DNA from: JBBIPA01 sp037443085
GTDB taxonomy: Bacteria; Chloroflexota; Dehalococcoidia; GIF9; UBA5629
Direction: 5' to 3'
DNA: 64,000 nucleotides
NCBI GenBank assembly: GCA_037443085.1
Contig: JBBIPA010000006.1
Coordinates: 1-64,000, forward strand
Position 1 is the first letter of the stretch. Each line of letters opens with the position of its first letter. The notes below the pieces were generated by a model. The model made no database searches, was not told where the DNA came from, and saw nothing but the letters and a program-made list of their open reading frames with translations. A program made the translations under genes and the position numbers. Below, in pieces: positions 33,683-42,175 of the stretch.

Positions 33683-35254
33683 TCAAACTTTACATGCATA
33701 TTGTTCTGCCAGAACCGGTATCCCCAAGAGTACCCTGGTACCATGACCGAGTGACGTCTTTATCTCCAGGTTGCCTCCGGCTATTTCAGCCCTCTCTCTC
33801 ATGCTTATCAATCCTATATTTCCTTCTGCCGTCTCATTTCTGAGAGCTTCATCAAGGTTGAATCCCTTGCCATCATCGGCAATTTCGATGGAAACATGCT
33901 CTGCTTCGTATCTTAAATTCACTTCAACCAGGGAAGCATTAGCGTGCCTGCGTACGTTATTGAGAGCTTCAGAAACAACGCGATAAACGGCTACCTCCTG
34001 GGTTGACGACAGCGGTTTGGGGTCGCCGGTTATTCTAAGTTGGCCGTTTATATTAGTTTCCACACTGAAAGTCTTTATATTCTGCTGCAAGGCTCCGATC
34101 ATACCCAGTTCGGCCAGCGATGAGGGATGAAGGTCAAGAATCACGCGGCGCAACTCCTTGATGCCTTGTTGGATGATGGTATGAGCACGCTTAATTTCTT
34201 CATGTGCCTTTTCGGTATCCAGTTTGGATAAATAGGCGTTCCCCAGTTGGATAGCATATGAAGCACTGGACATCCATTGTGCCAATCCGTCATGCAGTTC
34301 TGTGGATATCCTGCGGCGCTCATCTTCCTGTGCGGTAAGGCATTTTCGCAAAAACATCTCAACATTGTTCCGGTGCATCTGGACATCGTCAAAAAGCCGG
34401 GCATTTTCGATAGCGATCGCTGCTTGCCCCGCCAGTATGGATAACAATTCCAGGTCGCTTTCGGTAAAGGGCACTTTGCCGAATTTTTTGCTACAGCTAA
34501 TGACGCCGATAACTCTGCCTTTTAGCGATAACGGGACGCATAATGAGGACAGGACATGTGAATTCCCGTTTTTTCGTTCACCCTTTGCCTCCGCATTAAG
34601 CAGTAGCGCCTTTCCCGTTCTCACTACCGACCAGGATATCTCGTCATCTGAGACCTGGAGACGTTTGCCTACCGCTGATTTGGACAAGCCAAGTGCCGAG
34701 GCAATGATTAGCTCCCTGGATGATTCATTGAGCAACATAATAGATACATTCTCAGCTCTGGTCTCTACGCAGACGGTACGCACGATTCGATTGAAGATTT
34801 TGCTGGCATTTAGCTCGGAGACGATGGACTTATTCACCTCAAATAAGGGCAGCAGGGTTTTCAGCCGCATATTCTCTTTAGCCAGTTGGCTTCTCTGCCG
34901 TATGTCTTCAACGACTTTCTTGAGCTCTTCGGCACTAAATGGTTTTACCAGGACAGCTTGGGCACCTGCCTGGAAGGATTTGACGAGCAAATCCGGGGCG
35001 TCGCCATCGCACATTACAATCAAGCCGACAGAGGGTTGTATCAGATGTGCCTGTTGCAGGAATACCGGAGCGGTAAGGCCTGGCATGGACAGCGCAGTTA
35101 TCAGCAGGTCTATCGGCTTTCTTCTAAGGAGCGTCAGCGCATCCAGTCCGGACTGGGCACAGAAGACTGAGTACCCTTCCTTTTGCAGGGTGGACTTGGT
35201 CTCCGTTAATATGTCTAATTCCTGGTCAACTATCAGCAGGTTTTCTCTTTCCAT
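33683..35254 (-). CDS. NarX/DegS-type histidine kinase with N-terminal pseudo-receiver and GAF
   Basis: This 523-residue cytosolic kinase has an N-terminal receiver-like domain (1-120), a GAF domain (about 150-285), a HisKA_3 dimerisation domain with H321 in RRISTELHDGLAQW, and a HATPase_c domain with DDGKGFNL and GNIGLISMRERAE. The phospho-acceptor position in the receiver reads LLITALSMPG, with Ala54 where Asp is expected, while Lys104 is kept. It is therefore a pseudo-receiver likely used for binding or signalling without phosphorylation. The partner is the NarL-type regulator downstream. The signal sensed by GAF is unknown. Confidence 0.92.
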   Translation of the reverse strand: MERENLLIVDQELDILTETKSTLQKEGYSVFCAQSGLDALTLLRRKPIDLLITALSMPGLTAPVFLQQAHLIQPSVGLIVMCDGDAPDLLVKSFQAGAQAVLVKPFSAEELKKVVEDIRQRSQLAKENMRLKTLLPLFEVNKSIVSELNASKIFNRIVRTVCVETRAENVSIMLLNESSRELIIASALGLSKSAVGKRLQVSDDEISWSVVRTGKALLLNAEAKGERKNGNSHVLSSLCVPLSLKGRVIGVISCSKKFGKVPFTESDLELLSILAGQAAIAIENARLFDDVQMHRNNVEMFLRKCLTAQEDERRRISTELHDGLAQWMSSASYAIQLGNAYLSKLDTEKAHEEIKRAHTIIQQGIKELRRVILDLHPSSLAELGMIGALQQNIKTFSVETNINGQLRITGDPKPLSSTQEVAVYRVVSEALNNVRRHANASLVEVNLRYEAEHVSIEIADDGKGFNLDEALRNETAEGNIGLISMRERAEIAGGNLEIKTSLGHGTRVLLGIPVLAEQYACKV

Positions 35255-35472
35255 CCCCGCTGTACCCCCTTCGCATATTGCGACCGAACTGTCATTTCAT
35301 TTACTAATTTACTAGCATACATGACTAAGGTTAAAATTTAAGTAAATGAAAGGTAAAATTCCGGTAAAAACCAGTAATGATATACATAAACAAAGCACGT
35401 AATCGAAGTTAACATAACCAGCATATATCACTCTATTTTTGCTTTGCCGATAGCAAGACCTGGCTGTCCTAT

Positions 35473-35943
35473 TTATTTCATTGCTTCTGCCTGATGCAGC
35501 AATGGATGACTATGGCCGAGTCGGTGTGGAACAACCTGTTTCTGTGGCCACCGTCCCCACCAATTCTCATGGTTGCATTTGGTACACTTTATCCTGACAG
35601 CAACGACCCCCATTGAGCCGCAGGAACCGCAGCTAAATGTTCTGCCTATGTTATAGTCAGGCGTATCCCGCAAGCCTTCCATGATTATTTCTAATTGCCT
35701 GCTTATATGCTTGGCTTGCTGACTTGCTAACTTGGATTCTGCCGTCGATGTCCGCCCGTCAGAGCCGTTACCATTCTCCAGTTTTGCAATCTTCAGTTCC
35801 AGTTCTGCCAGACGCGACGACAGTGCCGAAAGCTGTGGCTCTAGCGAGTCGACTTGTTGGGTCTCTGCAGATACTTCGTCTTGAGGCACCATGGACAGCA
35901 TATCGCCCTGCAAAGACTCCTTATTTACTGCACTCATAAGCAC
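35473..35943 (-). CDS. Coiled-coil protein with C-terminal zinc ribbon
   Basis: This 156-residue protein has a coiled coil (about 30-60, LEPQLSALSSRLAELELKIA) and later a zinc-ribbon-like pair of knuckles, CGSCGS and CTKCNHENWWG (about 105-135). No enzyme motif is present. It lies between the CheC-like gene (26 bases) and the kinase gene (218 bases) on the same strand. The role is unknown; an adaptor joining signalling proteins is one possibility given the coiled coil. Confidence 0.65.
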   Translation of the reverse strand: MLMSAVNKESLQGDMLSMVPQDEVSAETQQVDSLEPQLSALSSRLAELELKIAKLENGNGSDGRTSTAESKLASQQAKHISRQLEIIMEGLRDTPDYNIGRTFSCGSCGSMGVVAVRIKCTKCNHENWWGRWPQKQVVPHRLGHSHPLLHQAEAMK

Positions 35944-35969
35944 CTCCTGAACTCAATACCAATGGGCTA

Positions 35970-36587
35970 TTAGACTTTCTCCGTCAGGTTTAATGGTAAC
36001 TGAATAATGCCGGGAGCTATCATGATGGCAAATAGCCCCGGTATTGTTTTGTTATCAGTGCCTAGGATAGCTTTGACTACGGTAACGCTTTCATGCTCTG
36101 GCAGAATCTCTGTCAGTGCGATGTCTGCGATAGCCTCAGACTTATCACATATTACTACTGGCACAGACGAGTGCAGAGGCATTCCCAGCGTATGGCCAAT
36201 TTCATCCAGGAAACAACGTCCCATGATATAATTCATTTCGCCCAGGATGGCTTGCTCCCTTTCGCTTACGTTGCCGGAATCACGATTAGTGGTATCCATA
36301 ATCATGTCTACTATCTGGTAAGTGAATTCTGGCTGATGGGCTATCATGATGTGCCCGTTGACCGCGCCGGAAAAGGAGAAAAAAGTCCCGATAGCACGAG
36401 CCTCGGGCCCGCCCAATACCTCAGGCATGTTTTTGATAGGCAACTGTGTTATGCTAATTGAGTCAATACTTATTTTGTGCCCCAGCATTTGAGAAATGCC
36501 TGACATGGCGTGAGACATTACCTTGATAACCAGGGAATCCCAGTTCTTCAGCTTTATTTCATTCTCTGCTACCAAACTCTCGGCCAT
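35970..36587 (-). CDS. CheC/CheX-like chemotaxis phosphatase homologue
   Basis: This 205-residue protein has the CheC/CheX/FliY fold signature. The long central helix SEREQAILGEMNYIMGRCFL corresponds to the family helix with the ExxN phosphatase pair, but here Glu and Asn are E-M-N, one residue closer, so the second residue is displaced. A second family helix is not clearly seen. Proteins of this family dephosphorylate CheY-P. It leads a same-strand string with the kinase, regulators and archaellum genes, and the stand-alone receiver at 32.5 kb is a natural partner. Loss of activity cannot be excluded. Confidence 0.75.
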   Translation of the reverse strand: MAESLVAENEIKLKNWDSLVIKVMSHAMSGISQMLGHKISIDSISITQLPIKNMPEVLGGPEARAIGTFFSFSGAVNGHIMIAHQPEFTYQIVDMIMDTTNRDSGNVSEREQAILGEMNYIMGRCFLDEIGHTLGMPLHSSVPVVICDKSEAIADIALTEILPEHESVTVVKAILGTDNKTIPGLFAIMIAPGIIQLPLNLTEKV

Positions 36588-36887
36588 GCTCTTTCTCCTC
36601 TATCGCATGCCTCAATTCAGTAAATCGCCCAGTGAGGCAAGCAAGTGCTCAATCTGATTGTAAAATGCGCCTTTTTATATTTTCAGCAAATTGGTAGCGT
36701 TTACAAAGTGCCACAAGGATAAAGATTTTGAGCCTGATGGCTCATTCCCCGGATGAGGATAAAGAGGTCAGTGGTAAGTTGCGGAGAGGCGAAGCTTCGT
36801 CAGACAAAACCAACAATGGTCATGTCTAACCATCAGCCTTTTCGTTAAGGCAGAAAGGCGCGTTTTGATTTTCTGATAGTAAAGTTG
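36588..36887. other. 300-base intergenic region with short repeats and hairpins
   Basis: No gene is seen. It contains two GGATAAAGA copies 40 bases apart (36717-36725 and 36757-36765), a TGAGCC-TGAT-GGCTCA hairpin (36729-36744) and a CGAAGCTTCG palindrome. This could be upstream control of the CheC-like gene. A c-di-GMP (GEMM) riboswitch was considered, but the conserved core is not present. Confidence 0.4.
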
Positions 36888-37043
36888 TTAGCGTTTCTGT
36901 GTCATATCTCTATACGCAGCCAGAGCAAAAACAATAGCCAGCGCGCCGAATGCCACTGCAGTAAGTGGAGTCTGCTCGAAGAAAGACCCGGCTATAGCAC
37001 CATACATGGCAGCCACTGCGGCAAAAATCCAGAGAAAATTCAT
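36888..37043 (-). CDS. 51-residue two-span membrane protein
   Basis: A short frame from ATG 37043 to TAA 36888-36890 encodes two hydrophobic helices (FLWIFAAVAAMYGAIAG and TAVAFGALAIVFALAAY) and a basic tail DMTQKR. It is preceded by a very strong AAAAGGAGGT ribosome site with good spacing, which argues that it is real. It lies between the PFK gene and the CheC-like gene on the minus strand. No family is recognised. Confidence 0.7.
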   Translation of the reverse strand: MNFLWIFAAVAAMYGAIAGSFFEQTPLTAVAFGALAIVFALAAYRDMTQKR

Positions 37044-37194
37044 CTTTACTTCTACCTCCTTTTATAACCTATAATGCCTGATTTACAGTAAGAGGTCAAC
37101 AGGCATCTAATAACGATAGTCATCAATGAGTGGTCTTCGTGACCTTGCTGGTATCTCAGCCGGATGATATAGAGGCTGTGCTCAGTCATGATGT

Positions 37195-38163
37195 CTATCC
37201 AGCCAGCATCTTGCATGACTCCAGGGAGAATTTATCCAGTTCCTTTTTCTTCTCCCAGGTATCGCGAAAGGGTATATACACTAGATTTCCGTTTCTTTCG
37301 CCGACTACGTGACCATGTTTTCCGTTGAGGATGCCATCAGTGGCAGCGATACCGAGGCGGGTTGCCAGAACTCTATCACGAGCTGTCGGTGAGCCTCCTC
37401 TCTGCAAATGACCCAGAATGCAGATACGGGAGCTGACCTTGAGGCGATGCTGCACATAGTGAGCCATTTGCATGGTATGCTCTACATCATTGCCTTCGGC
37501 TACTACCACAATGCTGCTGCGCTTACCCTTTCTGAAACCTTCTCTCAGTTTACTGCATAGCCTCTCCAGGTCAGTCTCCTGTTCCGGGACGATGATTTCC
37601 TCGGCACCGCCGGCTATACCTACTTCCAGAGCGATGAAACCGGATAATCTCCCCATCACTTCTACGAAGAAGACGCGCTCAAAGGCGTCTGCCGTATCGC
37701 GGATACGGTCTATAGCTTCCAGAGCGGTATTGATTGCCGTATCAAAGCCGATGGTGTAATCGGTACCGTAGACATCGTTGTCTATAGTAGCCGGGACTCC
37801 CAGAAATTTCAGGTCGCTCTCTTCTGCCATGGCTGCGGCACCGCGAAAGCTCCCATCTCCTCCGATCACCACTAGTCCTTCAATGCCTTCTTGCTCCAGG
37901 AACTGAATCGCTTTTTTTCTACCCACTACTGTCTTCAGTTCCTCACAGCGTGAGCTCTCCAGAATGGTGCCGCCGCGCTGAATGATATTAGCTACGGCAC
38001 GACGATTCAATCTGGTGCAGTCTCCGGTAAAAAGGCCACTGTAGCCACGCCGGATACCAATCACCTCTGCCCCCTTTTGTAATGCGCTGCGAACAACAGC
38101 ACGAATACAGGCATTCATTCCGGGAGCGTCGCCACCGCTGGTTAAGACTCCGATTTTCTGCAA
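37195..38163 (-). CDS. pfkA: 6-phosphofructokinase (ATP-type)
   Basis: This 322-residue enzyme phosphorylates fructose 6-phosphate in glycolysis. IGVLTSGGDAPGMN is the N-terminal nucleotide loop, IGGDGSFRG has Gly at the position that is Asp in pyrophosphate-dependent enzymes, and GVPATIDND carries the catalytic Asp residues. EVMGRLSGF and LGHLQRGG are substrate-binding motifs. Length matches bacterial PfkA. The start is TTG at 38163 with a GAGGTAAGA ribosome site. It is near a glucan phosphorylase gene, consistent with glycogen use. Confidence 0.95.
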   Translation of the reverse strand: MQKIGVLTSGGDAPGMNACIRAVVRSALQKGAEVIGIRRGYSGLFTGDCTRLNRRAVANIIQRGGTILESSRCEELKTVVGRKKAIQFLEQEGIEGLVVIGGDGSFRGAAAMAEESDLKFLGVPATIDNDVYGTDYTIGFDTAINTALEAIDRIRDTADAFERVFFVEVMGRLSGFIALEVGIAGGAEEIIVPEQETDLERLCSKLREGFRKGKRSSIVVVAEGNDVEHTMQMAHYVQHRLKVSSRICILGHLQRGGSPTARDRVLATRLGIAATDGILNGKHGHVVGERNGNLVYIPFRDTWEKKKELDKFSLESCKMLAG

Positions 38164-38211
38164 TCTTACCTCACCTCAATATGTAAAATATGCTGGCAAT
38201 ACTTTTTGCTC

Positions 38212-38502
38212 TCACCTTTCTGCACGGTACTTTTTCTCCCATTGGTCTCTCATATCTGATAGCACTATAATTAAATCCTCCAGATCCTGAAACGTGTCAA
38301 AATAGAGTTGCCAGTTTATGTCCTCACCGCCGCTGCTATTGTAGAACTGCAATTCTGCGGTTACATTGAATAATCTGCCTTTTTCTTCCTCAGGGTACAT
38401 TACTCTGTGTTCGTGAAACAGATAGCGCACCAGACTCGCTTTTAATTCGCGACGGGGAACTTCCAGACCAATATCACAATTGAAATACACTCTGTTTTGC
38501 AT
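38212..38502 (-). CDS. Hypothetical 96-residue protein
   Basis: This small soluble protein is not recognised. It has a mixed alpha/beta look, with a beta-strand start (NRVYFNCDIGLEVPRR), a central segment rich in Tyr/Phe/Asn and a helical C-terminus (DLEDLIIVLSDMRDQWEKKY). It lies between the phosphofructokinase and glucan phosphorylase genes on the same strand, 48 bases before pfkA. The composition and context favour a real gene. Confidence 0.6.
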   Translation of the reverse strand: MQNRVYFNCDIGLEVPRRELKASLVRYLFHEHRVMYPEEEKGRLFNVTAELQFYNSSGGEDINWQLYFDTFQDLEDLIIVLSDMRDQWEKKYRAER

Positions 38503-38600
38503 CCGGCACCTCTAGTTACATAACAATGCTCATCATTAATTCCTGGTTAACTCGTTGCTATTTGCTGAAACTAATACCCTCACGCGTAAACTGCTTATTT

Positions 38601-40850
38601 TCATCTGTTGCGCTGACTGGCAGCGGATGGCACAGCAGATACTGATAACTCCGGTGATTCATGGCTGGGCTGGCTTTTATCGCCTGAAGATACGAGCTGG
38701 CTTGCTTCGGTTTCTGCATACTGGATATTTAGTACTGCGGGCAGGTACATCTGCTCTACATAATCTTTTGCCATGCGCCGTGCACTAAATAGTGGGGTAT
38801 TGGAGCGAATGGCCTCTTTTACTACCTGTATCCAACCGTGCGGTATGCCGTTTATGTCGCGGTCATAGTAAAGGGGAATTATTTTCTCTTCAAGCAAGTT
38901 GTAGAGCCTGTCGGCATCTACCTTATCACTATCTGCCGACATGGAGGGCGTGGTGCCGTTTTGTATTGCCCATCCGTTGGCGCCGTTATAACCTTCATAC
39001 CACCAGCCGTCGAGTATGCTCAGGTGCGGGACTCCATTGAGTGCTGCTTTCATGCCGCTGGTACCACTTGCTTCCTGGAGGGTTCGTGGCGTATTGAGCC
39101 ACACATCCACACCCTGGACAAGGTACTGAGCGGTGTGCATGTCATAGTCCTCAACAAAGGCGATGCGGCAGCCGAATTGAGGGTCAGTGGCCAGGTTGTA
39201 TACCTCACGGATGAGATGCTTTCCGGAGCCGTCATGAGGATGCGCTTTCCCAGCGAAGATGAGCTGAATCGGCCGCAGGTCACTGCGAAGAAGGCTTTTT
39301 AGACGCTCGGTATCGCTCAGGATAAGGCCGGCTCTTTTGTAGCCAGTGAAGCGGCGGCAAAAGCCCAGGGTCAGCACCTCAGGGTCGAGCAGGCCTCCCA
39401 TGGCTAATGCCTGAACTGACTTCACGCGGTCGTCGCACCAGCGTTGTCGCGCCCTATTCTGCATGGAACTGATGAGCTTATTCTTCAGCCATCGCCGTGC
39501 CGACCAGAGCTCCTCGTCAGGAATATCCAGCACATGCTCCCATTGTGCCGGGTCATCATGGTCGTCCAGCCAATCGTTGCCCAGATACTTTTCATACAGT
39601 TGTGCCATCTGGGGAGCTATCCAGGTGGGAACGTGAATGCCGTTGGTTACCGAGCCAATAGGTACGTCTTTTTCCTCAACGTCGGGCCATAGAGAATGCC
39701 ACATCTGGCGGCAGACACCGCCATGCAGCTTGCTGACACCGTTGCAGTACTCAGCCATCCTCAGTCCCAGCACTGTCATATTGAAAACGGAAGTGTCAGC
39801 TCCCTGCATGCCCAGTTCCAGTAGAGTCTGGCGATTCATGCCCAGAGACTCCCAGTAGCTGTGGAAATATTTTTGCACCAGATCGACGGCAAATGTGTCA
39901 TTGCCAGCAGGGACCGGTGTGTGCGTGGTAAAAGCAGTGGTAGCTCGTACCCGCTTTACTGCCTCGCGAAAGTCCATACCTTTCCCCACCAGTTCCCTGA
40001 CTCGCTCCAGCATCATGAAGCTCACATGTCCTTCATTGGCATGCCAGACAGTGGGGTTAATCCCCAGTGCTCGTAACATACGCACACCGCCAATACCGAG
40101 GATAATTTCTTGCTGCAAGCGCATTTCTCGATCGCCGGCATAGAGGCAAGCGGATAGTTGCCGGTCTACTGGTGTATTGTAATCGACATTGGTGTCCAGC
40201 AAATAAAGCCTGACGCGGCCAACGTTAACCTGCCAGACGGCAACCTGAATTACCCTGCTATCAAGGGGCACGTCGATAGTAAGCGGCTTGCCCCGTGAGA
40301 TGGTAACCAGAGAGACTGGAGCTTCATTGAAGTTCAGTTGCTGATATATTTCCTCCTGCCACCCGTCCGATGAAATGCGCTGCAGAAAATATCCTTGAGG
40401 GTACATGAACCCTATGCCCACCATGGGTAAGCCGCAGTCACTGGCCTCTTTGCAATAGTCACCAGCGAGGATGCCCAGTCCGCCGGCGTAGATAGGCAAC
40501 GAGCTGTGAATGGCAAATTCCGGGGAAAAATAAGCAACCAGGCAATGTGGCAGGCGGGAAAATGCTTTGCTGAACCAGGTGTCAATGCCAGACATGTCAC
40601 AATCAAAATCCTTCATAACCGAATCATACTTTTTCAGGAAGGAATGGTTTTCGGCAGCGGCTACTAATTTACAGGGCTCTATCTGCTGGAGAAGTTTGAC
40701 CGGATTGTGGCCTGTGGCTTTCCATAGAAATCGGTCCAATGACTTAAACAGTTCCCGCGCTTGCCAGTGCCAGCTCCACCATAAATTATAAGCCAGCTCA
40801 TTGAGTCTAATGATGCGCCTGGGAAGTTTTGATACTGATAGACTCTCCAT
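38601..40850 (-). CDS. glgP: Alpha-glucan (glycogen/starch) phosphorylase
   Basis: This 749-residue GT35 enzyme releases glucose 1-phosphate from alpha-1,4-glucans. It is of the shorter type that begins with the DUF3417 domain (LAYNLWWSWH, residues 15-105). The PLP site is EASGTSGMKAALNG near residue 625, with Lys of the SGMK motif. AYFSPEFAIHSSLPIYAGGLG and WHANEGH are family motifs. The C-terminal 30 residues are a Ser/Pro/Ala-rich tail. A GAAGAG lies before the ATG. The gene precedes the small hypothetical and pfkA genes, suggesting a glycogen-to-glycolysis unit. Confidence 0.93.
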   Translation of the reverse strand: MESLSVSKLPRRIIRLNELAYNLWWSWHWQARELFKSLDRFLWKATGHNPVKLLQQIEPCKLVAAAENHSFLKKYDSVMKDFDCDMSGIDTWFSKAFSRLPHCLVAYFSPEFAIHSSLPIYAGGLGILAGDYCKEASDCGLPMVGIGFMYPQGYFLQRISSDGWQEEIYQQLNFNEAPVSLVTISRGKPLTIDVPLDSRVIQVAVWQVNVGRVRLYLLDTNVDYNTPVDRQLSACLYAGDREMRLQQEIILGIGGVRMLRALGINPTVWHANEGHVSFMMLERVRELVGKGMDFREAVKRVRATTAFTTHTPVPAGNDTFAVDLVQKYFHSYWESLGMNRQTLLELGMQGADTSVFNMTVLGLRMAEYCNGVSKLHGGVCRQMWHSLWPDVEEKDVPIGSVTNGIHVPTWIAPQMAQLYEKYLGNDWLDDHDDPAQWEHVLDIPDEELWSARRWLKNKLISSMQNRARQRWCDDRVKSVQALAMGGLLDPEVLTLGFCRRFTGYKRAGLILSDTERLKSLLRSDLRPIQLIFAGKAHPHDGSGKHLIREVYNLATDPQFGCRIAFVEDYDMHTAQYLVQGVDVWLNTPRTLQEASGTSGMKAALNGVPHLSILDGWWYEGYNGANGWAIQNGTTPSMSADSDKVDADRLYNLLEEKIIPLYYDRDINGIPHGWIQVVKEAIRSNTPLFSARRMAKDYVEQMYLPAVLNIQYAETEASQLVSSGDKSQPSHESPELSVSAVPSAASQRNR

Positions 40851-41111
40851 TTTCTCTTCGCCTGCCTTTTTCTGACGCTATGACTCCCACAGTAAACCCG
40901 TGAGGTTAGCCCAGGTCTCAATGTACTATGTCTGATGGTGGTAGTAAATATCCAGTTGGTAGCTTTCGATATAGCCAATGTACTAATTCAATGAGGAGGT
41001 ATGATTGGCTAACTCGCTCCCTATTTCGTCACGGCGAGGGCGGGTGAAATCGTCTATGTCTCTTGTAATAATAAGACAGTGACTTACTTTCGATGTTTAT
41101 AGCCGAAGGGG

Positions 41112-41240
41112 TTATTCCCGGATAATAGCTTCTATGTCCTTCTTGGCTCTGGAGATAACGTCGTGAACCTGGCGGAGCTTCTCAGCGTTGATGTGACGCT
41201 TTGATGTCCCAGCGCCCGCCCCACCTCTCTCACAGCTCAT
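41112..41240 (-). CDS. Possible 42-residue basic protein downstream of degV
   Basis: A frame from ATG 41240 to TAA 41112-41114 encodes 42 residues. It has a Gly-rich start and a charged helical part (RHINAEKLRQVHDVISRAKK). It begins 12 bases after the DegV stop on the same strand. No strong ribosome site is present, so it would depend on coupling. The helix looks protein-like rather than random, but no family is recognised, and it could be a decayed C-terminus. Confidence 0.35.
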   Translation of the reverse strand: MSCERGGAGAGTSKRHINAEKLRQVHDVISRAKKDIEAIIRE

Positions 41241-41252
41241 GCATCATGTTAC

Positions 41253-42089
41253 TTAATCCCCCAGCACTGCCACCACCAGCAAATTGGGGCCGGTGTGGGC
41301 GCCGATGACCGGGCTGGTGCGGGAGCGAATAACGCGTTCTTTGGGAAATTTGGCATTGAGCCGCTCGATTAGTTTCTCAGCATCATCCACAGCCTTATAA
41401 TATTCCACTGACAGCTCCTCGATATTCTGGTATGCCATAACAAAGTTATACAGGTAGTCCAGCGCCTCCTCCCAGGAGCGTTTTCTGTCCATGGAATATA
41501 CTTCACCGTCTTTTACGCCCAGGATGGGGTGGATATGCATCATGTTGCCCAGCATGGCGGCGACCTTGGAGATACGCCCGCCTCTCTGCAGGTATTTCAT
41601 GGTGTCGAACATCGAGCAGGTGGCTACACGGTTGATGTTATACTGCACCAGCTTCACTATCTCGTCGAGTTTAGCCCCCTGCCGAGCCGCCTGAGCCGCC
41701 TTCATCACAATGAACCCCTCCGCCATGATCACCCACCGTGAATCAATCACTTCCACCTGCGCCTTTTTGGTCATCATCTCTACCGCCTGTTTGGCGGCAT
41801 TGTACAGGCCGCTAAGTTTCGAGCTGAGGGTGATGACCAGGATTTCGTCTGACTCTGCCGCTGCCTGGTCATAGGCTCTGATGAACTCAGCAGGGGGAGG
41901 CACTGCGGTGGTGGGAAATACCTTGCTGGTCTCCAGCTTTTGATAAAAATCTTCTGTGGAGATATCAATGCCGTCACGGTAGACCTCGGTGCCAAAGCAT
42001 ACCTGTACCGGGATGGTGATAATGCCCAGCTCTTTGATTATCTGTGGTGGCAGGTCACAAACGCTGTCGGTTAAAATCTTAACGGTCAT
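41253..42089 (-). CDS. DegV-family fatty-acid-binding protein
   Basis: This protein of about 278 residues binds a fatty acid and in many Gram-positive-type bacteria presents it to fatty acid kinase (FakB role). The opening VKILTDSVCDLPPQI and VFPTTAVPPPAEF are diagnostic, and ITLSSKLSGLYNAA and MFDTMKYLQRGGRIS are further DegV motifs. The ATG at 42089 is chosen over 42119 because GGGAGG lies 6-11 bases before it and the family starts here. A strong palindrome lies 47 bases upstream. No FakA gene is in the window. Confidence 0.92.
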   Translation of the reverse strand: MTVKILTDSVCDLPPQIIKELGIITIPVQVCFGTEVYRDGIDISTEDFYQKLETSKVFPTTAVPPPAEFIRAYDQAAAESDEILVITLSSKLSGLYNAAKQAVEMMTKKAQVEVIDSRWVIMAEGFIVMKAAQAARQGAKLDEIVKLVQYNINRVATCSMFDTMKYLQRGGRISKVAAMLGNMMHIHPILGVKDGEVYSMDRKRSWEEALDYLYNFVMAYQNIEELSVEYYKAVDDAEKLIERLNAKFPKERVIRSRTSPVIGAHTGPNLLVVAVLGD

Positions 42090-42135
42090 CTTCAACCTCC
42101 CTGGGCAGTTTTTTATCAAATTGCCTGAATAAGCG

Positions 42136-42168
42136 AAGATAATACCTAGTAGTACTAGGTATTATCTT
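42136..42168. promoter_or_regulatory. Palindrome between degV and the ADH remnant
   Basis: Arms of 16 bases around a single G, with core AATACCTAGTAGTACTAGG, form a perfect inverted repeat. It lies 47 bases upstream of the degV start. AT-rich ends and high symmetry fit a dimeric repressor operator, or a two-way transcript end. No T-tract of more than three bases follows. Confidence 0.55.
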
Positions 42169-42175
42169 ATGTGGG

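Noticed and set aside
34302..35315. Plus-strand frame of 337 codons
   Set aside because: It is exactly antisense to the well-supported NarX-type kinase and has low-complexity Ser-rich content typical of a shadow frame.
36588..36887. c-di-GMP (GEMM) riboswitch upstream of the CheC-like gene
   Set aside because: Some GCCTC/CCGC-like pieces occur on the minus strand, but the conserved core and tetraloop receptor are not found.
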